Origin: Episyrphus balteatus
Lineage: Eukaryota > Arthropoda > Insecta > Diptera > Syrphidae
DNA: 64,000 bases
NCBI RefSeq assembly: GCF_945859705.1
Contig: NC_079135.1
Location: 27,515,679-27,579,678, forward strand
Direction of reading: 5' to 3'
Positions within the stretch are counted from its first letter, which is position 1. Each line of letters begins with the position of its first letter. Shown here one piece after another: positions 22,008-32,660 of this stretch. The notes under the pieces were generated by a model. It was not told the origin of the DNA. It did not search any database and saw only the letters and a list, made by a program, of their open reading frames with translations. The translations under genes were made by a program, and so were the position numbers.

Positions 22008-22800
22008 CTTTTTACTTGCGATAGGTAGGTACTATAAAGCAAGTTTAGGATTTGTAAAAAAAATAACAGTTTTAGGTGATGCCCTAGAGGGGAAATTGAA
22101 ATTTTTTTCTTAGGACCAAAACTAACGGTACTTGACATATAACCGAAATAGAAAAGTAATGTTTTTTTTTCAAAAACGGCTCTAACGATTTTGATTAAAA
22201 TTTCAAAAAAAATAAAAAAAATATTTTTTTGCACCGTTCTTAACGGTATATCTCGTACGTTACTAACCCGATTTCTATGCAAAAGCGTTTCAGTAGCCCT
22301 AGTATTAAAATTTTAGAAAATTAAAAAAAAAAAACAAATTCTTCGATTTTTAGAAAATTTTTCAAAATTTTTTTTTGGAAAAATCAATTTCTGGTAAACA
22401 GCTTTGTGAAATATTTTGCAATTTCGTTTTTAAGCGTTATTCAATTATTTCTTCAAAATGGTATACTAACTTTTTTTTTTGAAAAATGTTGGAAAATTTT
22501 TATATAAAAAAAAATTATATAAAAAAAAAAACGGCTGTAACGATTTTCAACATTTTTTTTTTTCTAAAAATTCCTCTTCACACAACAAATCAGATGACAT
22601 ACTTCGTTTTGCGATCAAAGTCATTAAAAACGAAGTTTCATCATTTATAAAAACCGATTTTATGTATTTTTTTACATTATCAAAAATGCTTTAACAAAAT
22701 CAAATTATAATTTTCTCTTTTTTTCATAAAAAGCTTTAAGATAAGAGCTACTTTTACCATATGAGGAAGTACGTGCGACCCAATCGTGCATTTTATTTTA
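22008..22800 (+). mobile_element. GTCT-microsatellite repeat family, copy 3
   Basis: It starts TTTTTACTTGCGATAGG with GCAAGTTTAGG and carries CTAGAGGGG, GACCAAAACTAACGG, AAAACGGCTCTAACGATTTT twice, and the shared 3' end AAGTACGTGCGACCCAATCG, TGCATTTTATTTTA. The microsatellite is absent from this copy. Non-coding. Confidence 0.6.
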
Positions 22801-22805
22801 GGCAA

Positions 22806-24110
22806 TGTTAAGATGAAATAGCAGAAAACAGACGTCACACATAGAGATTCTTTTCTCCAGCCGCACTACATGAATGTGGAACACGTGCTTGCTGTTGGTT
22901 TACTTAATAATAAGGTGTGAAATTTTATTGTAAAACAAAGTTGATAATTTTGTAAAACGGACATTCAAATATGTCATAAGTTTCAGAAGAAAAAAGAGCT
23001 TAGTCACAACATGAAAAAAAAAGGTTAATTCGATTCCCTGATCACCAAAAATGCAATGATGTTAAATTATAACATTTTATTGACTTCAATTATCCAGATA
23101 AGAGAATTTAATAAAATCTGAAATTATCCCATAATTTTTTAGCTCGGCATTTCCGCCAATACGTAATGGTTTTTCGAATTATGTTTATGAGGATCATTAT
23201 CAAACTGAAATAAAAATAATGCGTAAAAGGAGGACAAAAAAAAAAAGTTATCATTTTCATGAAATCAGGAAGCGCCGCTGACCATCAAAACGAACTTTAT
23301 TTTCGGGAAATTAGAATTTTGCACCAAAAGGCATCCACACAACAATCCAGCAACACCCAAAAAAGACAACATATTTATTAAGGCATAATACCTATCAAGT
23401 TGGTATTTTCTTTTTTTTTTAACTCTTTCTTTCCAATATTTTGTGATGATTATCGTCACATTTTTCGTAGCGGCAGGACAGCTAAAATGTATTTTGTTTG
23501 TTTTTTTTTCTGTTTTTAATTTTATGTTTAAGCTCGGGGGTGTGGTTTTTTGGGTTCTTTACTTTCGGGATTGAGGGTCAATAGCATCTGGAATATGGAA
23601 TAAATGAATTCCTGACGGTTATCATGTAATATCATCTTTATGTGAATGGTGTGAATGAAGAGGAGTTACCATTACATTATTTGATTGTGGCCATAATATA
23701 AACCCAAAAAGAAGATGAGGTCTCTTTGTTTAATGCATGGTAAGTGGAATGGTATGTTTTGTTAAAATTTATTACAAAATTTTGGTAAAATGCATTGAAT
23801 TTTCGAATTAAATGCAGTCTTAATTTTACTTAATTTTAGTTCTTAATATCTTACTTTTTCTTCCATGATCGTAAACAAAGTCACAAGAAATTGAGTTTAT
23901 CTGTTTCAATTTTTGACATTTTGGCAAGCAACTTAAGAAGTTACACGGCAATAGTCATTTAATTGTTCCTTTAGCAAGGCATACAATTATTTCTTAGAAA
24001 TGTTTGCATTCGGGCAAATTTATATCAGAAATTGAAAAATCTTCACAAATTATAATAAGTAAAAATAAAATGAAAAAAGTGTCACACAGAAAATGGTTGA
24101 TTAAGTACAG
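22806..24110. other. Gene-free stretch
   Basis: AT-rich, with scattered short G-rich blocks near 23530-23590. No supported gene. Confidence 0.5.
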
Positions 24111-24208
24111 CTCGACTCAGTTCAACCAACTCAGCATAACTCAACACAACTCAACTCAAGACAACTCATCTTGACAAAACTCAATTCAACTCAATTCAAT
24201 TCAATTCT
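24111..24208 (+). repeat. Degenerate CAACT pentamer array
   Basis: About 100 bases of imperfect CTCAA/CAACT repeats ending in a TTCAA run. Simple-sequence DNA. Confidence 0.85.
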
Positions 24209-24243
24209 ACAATGCCAGAGACACCGAATAATGATTTTATATA

Positions 24244-26302
24244 GGGTAAAGTCGGGGGATATGGCACCCATTTTCGTTATTCGTTATTACTTGAGAAATA
24301 AAGAAGATTTCTATTTCAAACAAAAGTAGATTTATTTAAAAACTGTAACGAAGCGTTACAAATTATTATTCCGACCGACCGACCGTCCCCCCAAGCCTGG
24401 AACACATAAATACCACCGACCGAAACCGAACCCAATATTATTATTCCGACCGACCGAACCCTTACCCCTTACCGTCCTCCAAGCCTGGGACACATAAATA
24501 CCACACAACATACAATACCCAAGCTCATCTAAATGATATGAAACATTTTCATTCACCATACATACAATTCACACTAGGTTTGGACAGTAGACTCCATATG
24601 AGGAAGCCAAATTGAGATGAAAATTTGTCTTCTGCCTTTCCAAGTCATTATACCAATCTTGAGTATAGGAGGTAGAATTCCTGAAGCAATCTTAAGGGTC
24701 ACTTATTGTAACCATAATAAGAAGTTTCTAGAAAATTTTGTCCTAAAAGGTTATTTTTGTAATCCCCTTTCTTCAAAAGGGTATTACAGACAGAGGTATC
24801 CTCACTTCCCCGTTTTGTCTTCTAGCCTTAAGCTAGACGCACCAGTCGCATCCACCTGCTTATTCTCACGTTACACTTCGTACGTGGGCATAGAGTAAGC
24901 CATCGCGGGCTACTCGCCGTTTATTCCTCGATAGAGGCAATTGTCGAATCAAAACAGATTATTTTCTTGCATACGATTCTCCAAAGTGTGCATGAACAGA
25001 GTTAGCTACCGCGAGCCGCTCACCGATTGTTTCTTTAGACTTCCTAAAGACAAAAGTAAACCTTATTGGCTGTCTGCTGCTTTTTCCCTCGTTTCACTTC
25101 TTCTAAGTGCAACGTGGGCAGTTTATTGTTTGTTTTGCTAGAGTTGTTCTAGTGACAGGAGAAATCGCTCCAACCGCTTATTCCCGCACTTACACGGGCA
25201 AAATTGGCCGTCGCGGGCCAGATTCCGTTTAATCTTCTATCCAGCCGATAGAAGCATAGTATACTTAAGTTATATGAAGTATTATGTTATTTATATTAAG
25301 TAATGAATTTGTAAACTCTGTAAAACCTGAAACTTTATGAGTAAATAAAAATCGTTTGAACCTAATCAATCCTAAGTTTTATTGCTTTCTTTGGGATTTA
25401 CCCTGGACATCCATGAGCCTACCCCAGCCTCGATAAAGAAGCATCACAAAACTATTTCTTAAATACAAAATAGTTACATAAGTTTAATTGAAAGATAATT
25501 TCTTGTTATTTTTTGCAAAAATAAAAAACATTAAAAAAAACATGATTGAAAAAATGGAGGGTGATATGGCACCCTATGTCTTCTTGATATTTTTTGTGAC
25601 ACTTGTTGCATGTGTTGTTGAAAGACGTACTCGAATCATGAGTACAAAAGTGACATTATGATTACTGCCTTATTCCGCACTTTACAGCCAATCTGAAAGC
25701 TATTTGGCAAACTTTTAGGTTCTGGTCATTTAAGAAGAATTTTTAATGTAGTTAATTGTGAGGGAAATCGCAAAATGCTTAGGTCCTGCTTTTTTTTGAC
25801 ATTCAGCAGCTCCAACGGCTGCTGTGAGCTGGGTTTTAGCCCACTTGGCCTGGTTTGCTGAAATTTTTTGTAAATACAATTGTCAGTTCAAAAATAAATA
25901 GGTTGAAAAGTAGATGCGGGGGAAATGGCACCGGTGCCATATATCCCGAGGTTTTTGGGTGCCATATCCCCCATTTGACTACACTTCTGTTTTCTTCAAA
26001 TGACACGAATAATCACGTTTGCTTAGTTATTGCAATGAGGAAACATAAAAATACAACCTTTACCGTTCGTTTTGTGTTAAAATGAACACTCGGCGTCAAA
26101 TACTTTTGGAACCACCCGTACAACAATTTTACACAAAAAAACTTTTCGCTCAAATTGAGCTCACTTTTTTGTTTGTCCATTTTTTAAATCCACATCCACT
26201 GAAAGTTTACGTCAGACTGAATTCTATTTTGCTCTTTTTGCTTTGAAAAGAAGTCATTAAGTGGGAGATATTGAAAGGGTGCCATATCACCCGACTTTAC
26301 CC
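24244..26302. mobile_element. TA-flanked GGGTAAAGTCGGG element, split by a solo LTR
   Basis: The left end GGGTAAAGTCGGGGGATATG, GCACCC and the right end, in reverse GGGTAAAGTCGGGTGATATG, GCACCC, are flanked by TA on both sides (24242-24243, 26303-26304). The module (G)ATATGGCACC recurs inside at about 25560, 25925 and 25960, a likely transposase-binding array. Without the 1.1-kb solo LTR it is about 950 bp. Related end sequences occur at 52162 and 56426. Confidence 0.75.
24344..25448 (+). mobile_element. Solo LTR of an LTR retrotransposon
   Basis: It begins with the palindrome TGTAACGAAGCGTTACA and ends in CATCACA, giving the TG...CA ends of LTRs. AAAC is directly repeated on both sides (24340-24343, 25449-25452). 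The LTR contains a tandem duplication of about 70 bp (ATTATTATTCCGACCGACCG ... AACACATAAATACCA), several CGCGGGC(T/C) modules and AATAAA near 25345. No internal gag/pol remains, so it probably arose by LTR-LTR recombination. The orientation is inferred from the AATAAA. Confidence 0.65.
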
Positions 26303-26304
26303 TA

Positions 26305-27697
26305 CCTATATTACTGGTGCCCTCCATCAAGTTGTCTTCAAACGTTTGAATTCTCCAAACTATTCTCACCTTTTGTAGCCATATGACTTTGGTATTATCA
26401 TCTATCAATCGTTTACCGCTATTCATATTCAAAGAATAAAATTTATAATGCATCAAAAATTATAATTTGCAATCCGGATATCGAATTTCCTAGATAAACC
26501 GCATGTGGTACGAATCGTTAATTTTGTTGTCACCCAAAATAGAATTCAAATAAAAAAAAACGAAAAAAAAAAAAACAAACTCGCCGCACTATACACATAC
26601 AAAACCTATCCTGAATATTATCCGCGATGCGGTTGTCTTTGCCAAAATACTTATTCCCCAACCCAAAAGGTAACACAAAAAAAGAAAAATATCCATAAGA
26701 TACATAATATTCTATTTCATTAGAAGTCAACCGCAAACTACTGCGCGTGTGACTGCACCATTCGCTGACTGCCTGACTGCACCTGTTGCATAACTTTCTC
26801 GTGCCATTTGCGGTCAGAATAAGTAGATAGTGTTGTTTTTTTTTTTTTTTTTGCAAACGCATACAAATCCTGGTTTTGTGTATTGAAAACATAATTAGAT
26901 GGGACATTCTTTTCCCGAGATGGATAAGTTTCCTGTTTACCTTTAAGTAAGTACGAAGTACCCTATTCTAATTTGAATGCAGACAACACTGACGTTATTA
27001 ATATTAATAATAAAATGGTTGCGGTGTTGATGGTGGTGTGGTGAAGATGGCGTTGACAGCTTCGATCATTTCATATTACAAACCATATAGCTGCACCTTT
27101 CTTAGGGCAAAGTAAATATTCATCGATTGATTTTGAGACAATGTGCTGCTGAAATTTAGAAGCAAAAGTTCTACATGACAGCTAACGGTTAAGTATTGTT
27201 ATTTGTGCCTATCGGTAGTGCGAAAAAGGTAATGAATAAAGATGAAAACCGCATGCAACCATTTTCACCACAAATGTTTCTGGAAATTTTGAGAAATGTT
27301 GCAATTTATGCCATTTTTTTTTTGCAACGCAGATTTTTGACACATGAATAGTGAGTATGACGCTGTTTATATTGCCCTCTCCGCCGACTCATTTCGACAG
27401 CTGTGTGAATCCATGATAAACTGATAACAAGGTGTTCTCGATAGATTTTCGACAGCTCGTTGTGACGTCATCGCCATCTTACTCAAAATTAAGGTCTAAC
27501 TGCATTGGCTCCAAAAGTGAAAAGGAACAAAAGTGAAAACTTTGAAAGTATTTTTTTTTTCGTTTGGAAAACTTAAAAAAAATGATGCAGAAAGCTCAGT
27601 TTGTGGTCTAAAAAACTATTTGTATTCTCTTTTTCACAAAAAAGTGACAAACAAAATATTTTTACTTTTGCAAAAAGTGGTGAATGTAGTTACGGCC
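26305..27697. other. Gene-free stretch
   Basis: A-run at 26555-26577 and T-run near 26837. A slightly GC-richer block at 27000-27070 and another at 27370-27480 have no coding signature. No supported gene. Confidence 0.45.
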
Positions 27698-28178
27698 TTA
27701 ACCCTTTCGGACCCAGCGTTACTCTCATGTAACATATTTTTAAAAATTCGTAAAAAATATTCCATATAATAATTTCTTAGGTTTCGATGGCTTAATTGGA
27801 AGATAATAATGCCTTGTTACTGGATTATTACAAAAAGCACTGGTCAACAAAATTGAACTTTTTTTTTGCCACAAGAACCAAGATATACTTTTCTAGAGGT
27901 TTTTGATGTGCTGAACTCGAATCTGAAGTCAGAAAAATTTGATTGGCCTCCGTTTTTGAGATATTACCGTTATAAAAACTAAAAACTGTCATTTTGGCAG
28001 TTTTCAAGCTTCTGTTTTTATGTGAGGTAATTCATTATAAACAATTTTTGTACGGGTTATTATAAGATCAGATATTCTTCTTTCAAAAACTGTTTAAATT
28101 TTCCCGATATCTCTTTTATTGCTTGAGAAATCTTAAGTTTCAGTTAATAAGCCAACTTAATTTAATCTAAAGTTTAAG

Positions 28179-28461
28179 TCCCTGGTCATAAAATGTTTGC
28201 CACAAGAACCAACATATACTTTTCTAGAGGTTTTTGGGTCGCTAAACTCGAATCCGCAATCAGAAAAATTCTTTTAGCTTTCATTCTTGAAATATAACCG
28301 TTAAAAAGAACCCTTTTTTTGCATTTTTTAACGGTAATATTTCACAAACGGAGGCCAATAGAATTTTTCTGATTGCGGATTCGAGTTTGGCAACCCAAAA
28401 ACCTTTAGAAAAGTATATTTTGGTTCTTATGGCAAAAAAAGTTTAATTTGGTTGGTCAGTG
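28179..28461. mobile_element. CACTGGT-family element inserted into its own family
   Basis: It starts CCCTGGTCATAAAATG and ends TTGGTTGGTCAGTG, with both arms carrying CCACAAGAACCAACATATAC-type and CTCGAATCCGCAATCAGAAA-type blocks in inverse orientation around a centre near 28315. It interrupts the larger palindrome of the same family. The exact ends are approximate. Confidence 0.6.
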
Positions 28462-28687
28462 CTGTTTCTGAGTCAAAGACCACTCCTTAAATTTTAAATA
28501 TCTCGGGCAGTAAATGAGATATCGGAAAGATTAAAACATTTTTTGGAAGAATAAAAATCACCGTTACAAATTTTTTTATAATGAATTACCCCACATAAAA
28601 ACAGATCCTCGAAAACAGCCAAAATGACGTTTTTTAGCATTTTATAACGGTAATAACTCAAAAACGGAGGCCAATCAAATTTTTCTG

Positions 28688-28818
28688 GGGTCGAATTACG
28701 GCACACGATTACGATCACACGTTAACGTTTTGACTATTTCTGTCTCTATTTAATTATAAGAAAACGATAGGGACACATAGCAACCATTCGTTAACGAACG
28801 TATGCCGTAATTCGACCC
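28688..28818. mobile_element. 131-bp MITE, GGGTCGAATTACGGCA ends
   Basis: The 16-base ends GGGTCGAATTACGGCA are perfectly inverted, with CTG duplicated outside (28685-28687, 28819-28821). Deleting the element and one CTG rejoins the arm of the surrounding palindrome (TTTTTCTGATTTCAGATTCG), which proves the insertion boundaries. The superfamily is not certain. Confidence 0.85.
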
Positions 28819-29295
28819 CTGATTTCAGATTCGAGTTCAGCACATCAAAAACCTCTAGAAAAGTATATCTTGGTTCTTGTGGCAAAAACCTTGTTGACCA
28901 GTGAAGTTAGTCGAATATTATACTTTTATTTTTTGTTTTTATCGAAAAAGGGACACTTTTTTTTTTTGCAAACATTTTTTTTTTATGTATGGTCATAGTT
29001 TTGAAAAAAAGATATAAAAAATATTAATCCAGAAAGTGTTTTGTTTTTTGGCTTAGAAGAAGTAGCATACATTAAATATTATTGTTCCATAAACAGTTAT
29101 TTTCTCAGTTGTGCGACTTTTTTTGGTGGTCATGTTACTTACATGTAACAGAGTAACACATTAGTTTGCTTTTTATTATTTTGGAAAATAACTTTTTGGT
29201 ATTCATATTTCTTAATTGTGATGTTTTTGACGCGATAATACTGGAAAACCATTTTTTTAATATTGATTTTCATAGCTTGGGTTCGAAAGGGTTAA

Positions 29296-31509
29296 ATAGA
29301 ATATCTCTAGGACCAATTGCCTGATTTTGATTACTATTTCCTTGGATATTGGATAAAGAAAATTTAAATCAATTTATAACGTTGCACATTGGAGTATTTT
29401 CATCAAAAATCTGTCCAAAATTATTTTTCATAACCTTTATCACATTTTTGCTACATTAAAAAGCATATCCTTGTAGGATATTTATCTCGAAAACAAAAAC
29501 ACATTAAAAACAGTATAATAACGTTGTAATAACTAATCATAAAAAACCGTTGTATGGCGTATGAGTGATTTTTTTCGACAAACTAAAAATTTCATAAAAT
29601 TTCGTTTAGCGCCTAGTAGCGGCCAAATCTTTTGGTATAACAAAAAAGAATAACCCAAATGCAACATAATTGCTCTAGGAAAAATCTGCACATTTGCTCA
29701 AGATGTCTTTGAGGCGTAATGGTTCAACTTTCTGGATGTTTCCAATAAACACTTGTGATAGCAAAACCGAATACGCCCATGAAAAAAAACGCTTGCATCA
29801 AATCATCAAATCAATCTTAAGCTTGGGACGAGCATTCATCAGAGCAAGTGTCATAATTTTACTACATTTAAATGCTATCAATAATGAAACTTTTTCAATA
29901 CTATTTTTCCAGTATTACAAGACATTAGATATGGTATTTTTTTTTTCGGGTCATTCGATATGAATTCTCATAACATTAGACTTTTTAAAAAAGATTCCTA
30001 ATTTGTTATTGGAGATAATGAAAGTTTTTTATGCAGGTTACTATTAATGAAACAAGACAAAAACATCTATTTTAAGGTGCACAAACACGTCCATGTGCAA
30101 ATAAAAAATAATAAATTAACTGAACTTCGTAAACTGATTGAAAAATAGATGGATATGAAAAAAAAGCACTTTTTTGTACGTGAAATTTGAAAATGAAAGT
30201 GCCATCATGTAGACGAGCAAATTGTATTAATCGACAATAATAAATAAAAAAAAAAATGGAACAATAGAACAATAGTAGTTTGGTCACGTTTCAATTTGCA
30301 AAACAAAATTAAAGAACTCAGTTCTCATTTATTAAAGTACTTTGTATTCGTACATAGATATAAAAAAATAAAACAAGTCTTGAGATATTTATCTATACGA
30401 GAATGAGTAAAAAGTTTCATTTTGATAGACAAAAAAGTTTATTCGGTATATAAAGTGACTAGAAGAAACCTACTTGCGTTGCTTTTTTTTTTTTGTTAAA
30501 GACTATCGAATACAGCTAATCCTCGTTGTGCGAAAATTGCGGTTCATTTCTTTTTTTTAATTTTCCATACCAAAAATACCACAACCACAGAGATTTCACT
30601 CATTTGTCACTTACTTTTTATTATTTTGGACACTTTCACATCCAAAGAGCTGTGTTGATGGTTTTTTCACTCTAGTAAACGACATAGCCGACTTTAACCA
30701 AATTTTAAGACAGAAAAGTTAAAATAATAGTTATATGTATATTTTACAAAATTTTCATTTCAAACATCTTTGGTTTTTTGAAAAGTATTAAAAAAAAAAA
30801 ATTGTTTATCTGTTGACTAATATTTTCCTAAAAACCAATATTTCCAAAACCATTATCCTTTCGAAATGACTTGATGCTTTATCAATTTATAGGAATTTGC
30901 AAACTTATTCATGATCATAAAACATTTAAAGAATCACTAAATGGGTCAACAAATTTTAACTTTTCTATATAATTCCCCCACAGTAAAAAAATTTGCTTTA
31001 AAATTCCTTTCATAAAAAAGTTACGTATACACCACAGTGACCCTATGTTGCTTCTACTTTATTAACTGATTTGGAGTGAAACAAGTTGACTTTTTTGGTT
31101 GTGCCTGTTTAAATTATAAAGTTATTGAGTCAAAATTTTATATGTGTGGTACTAACATCTCGGAAATCATAGCAAAAAGACGGAAACAAAGCTTTTTGAT
31201 TAAAAATTCGATCAATTATTTTCGACATAGAGAAACGAAAACGAATCAACATGACGCGGTGGAAATGGCTGTCACATGATATTGGGTTTTTTTTTCTATG
31301 CAATAACGTGTAACAGATTGTAATTAAATTAATTTTTAATTTTAGACTTTTAACTGTTTTTTAGTTTAATATTGTGTTTTCTGATTATACAACCATGGAA
31401 ATGTGAACAAAATAAATAAATAACATTCAGTTACTTATAGACCTTAATTAAAGGTTATTTATTTATTTTGTTATTAATAACACCGGCACACAAAATAAAA
31501 AAAGTGTCA
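29296..31509. other. Gene-free AT-rich stretch
   Basis: No supported gene. It contains GTTACGTATACACCACAGTG at 31020, a motif shared with 18359 and 46173. Confidence 0.5.
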
Positions 31510-32657
31510 TGTACCAGGAACCAGACCTATCTTCCTATATGTTTTCAAGTCCGTTTGCCTCTGTCACCCTCCAGTTTTGAGTAAAATGCAAGAAACTCAA
31601 AAAAGGAAGTTTTTTGCCTTTTTTTGAGACTTTTTTACATTTTTCAGTCTGTCAGTCTGTCAGTCTGTCAGTCTGTCAGTCTGTCAGTCTGTCAGTCTGT
31701 CAGTCTGTCAGTCTGTCAGTCTGTCAGTCTGTCAGTCTGTCAGTCTGTCAGTCTGTCAGTCTGTCAGTCTGTCAGTCTGTCAGTCTGTCAGTCTGTCAGT
31801 CTGTCAGTCTGTCAGTCTGTCAGTCTGTCAGTCTGTCAGTCTGTCAGTCTGTCTGTCTGTCTGTATAACTATCTACAGCCTAAACGGATGGACCGATTAA
31901 TGTCAAACTTGGTATGTAGCGTTATTTGGCGACTCTCCAGAGGGGTTATTGGAATTAATTTTTTTGGACCAAAAATATCGGTGCTTGGCATATACCGATT
32001 TTAGTAAAATTGAAATATCTCAAAAACGGCTCCAACGATTTTGTTTAAAAAATTCAAGAGTTAGTTTTAAGCTAAGGTCTATTTTCTAATGAAAAAAATT
32101 TTTTTTGAAAATCATTATTAACGGTACCTGCCATAGAACCGTTTTTTTTAAATCCGATTATCTCCGAAACTGCTTATTCGATTTCAACGAAACTTTTTGT
32201 GAAGAAGCATTTATGTAATTTGAATATAAACCAAAAATAAAATTTCCAAAAAAATAATTTTTGGATTTTTAAAAAAATTTTGAAAAATCAAATTTTCGAA
32301 AACGGGACATTGAATTTTTTTGAAATTTTGTTTTTAAATGTTGATCAGTGATTTCTACAAAATGGCATACCAATTTTATTTTAAAACTTTTTTTCCAAAA
32401 AATTATTTATACAAAATTAGTTTTTTAAAAAACGGCTCTAACGATTTTGAAAATTTTTTTTCTAAAAATGCACCTTAATATATCAATCAAAACTGCATAC
32501 TTGTTTTGGAGGGCAATTTAATTTCAGATTTTATTTTATTTTTTTAAAAAAACGAATTTTATTTTTTTTCCAAATTTCTATATAAAAAGTCTTAAAAATT
32601 TAAGCAACTTTAACTCTAAGAGCAAGTTCCTGCGACCCAGTCGTGCATTTTATTTTA
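31510..32657 (+). mobile_element. GTCT-microsatellite repeat family, copy 4 (largest)
   Basis: The microsatellite (31645-31864) is followed by CAGCCTAAACGGATGGACCG, AAACTTGGTATGTAGCG, CAGAGGGGTTATTGG, AAAACGGCTCCAACGATTTT and the 3' end TGCGACCCAGTCGTGCATTT, TATTTTA. Layout resembles dipteran mini-me/DINE-type elements, in which GTCY tracts are a known seed for microsatellite growth. The 5' boundary is approximate. Non-coding. Confidence 0.6.
31645..31864 (+). repeat. 26 perfect copies of CAGTCTGT, then CTGT x3
   Basis: An 8-base unit repeated 26 times without error from 31645 to 31852, followed by CTGTCTGTCTGT. The perfect array implies recent expansion. Because 8 is not a multiple of 3, all frames on the plus strand read as a VCQSVSLS repeat. 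These are not proteins. Confidence 0.97.
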
Positions 32658-32660
32658 TTT

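Larger units (their letters stand above)
27838..28903. mobile_element. CACTGGT-family palindromic element, copy 2
   Basis: The ends CACTGGTCAACAAAATTGAA and the inverted CACTGGTCAACAAGG have AAG outside both. The arms share AGATATACTTTTCTAGAGGT and GCTGAACTCGAATCTGAA(A/G)TCA in inverse orientation. It sits inside the piggyBac-like element and contains two insertions: a copy of its own family and a 131-bp MITE. Confidence 0.7.
27702..29291. mobile_element. piggyBac-like element, TTAA-flanked, heavily interrupted
   Basis: The ends CCCTTTCGGACCCA and, inverted, CCCTTTCGAACCCA are bounded by TTAA (27698-27701, 29292-29295). TTAA duplication with CCCTTT ends is typical of piggyBac-like elements. 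Subterminal TGTAACA/TGTTAC palindromes sit near both ends (27722-27735, 29127-29145). About 1.07 kb of the length is later insertions, leaving some 520 bp of original non-coding element. Confidence 0.75.

Noticed and set aside
24617..25141. Frames of 93 and 66 codons
   Set aside because: They lie in the solo LTR, which does not encode protein.
26530..26907. 125-codon minus-strand frame
   Set aside because: Runs through A/T homopolymers giving lysine and phenylalanine blocks; no motif.
31645..31864. CRISPR-like regular repeats
   Set aside because: Uninterrupted tandem copies with no spacers in a eukaryotic repeat element.
31614..32004. Two long frames with VCQSVSLS repeats
   Set aside because: They are translations of the CAGTCTGT microsatellite; an 8-base unit is open in every frame here.
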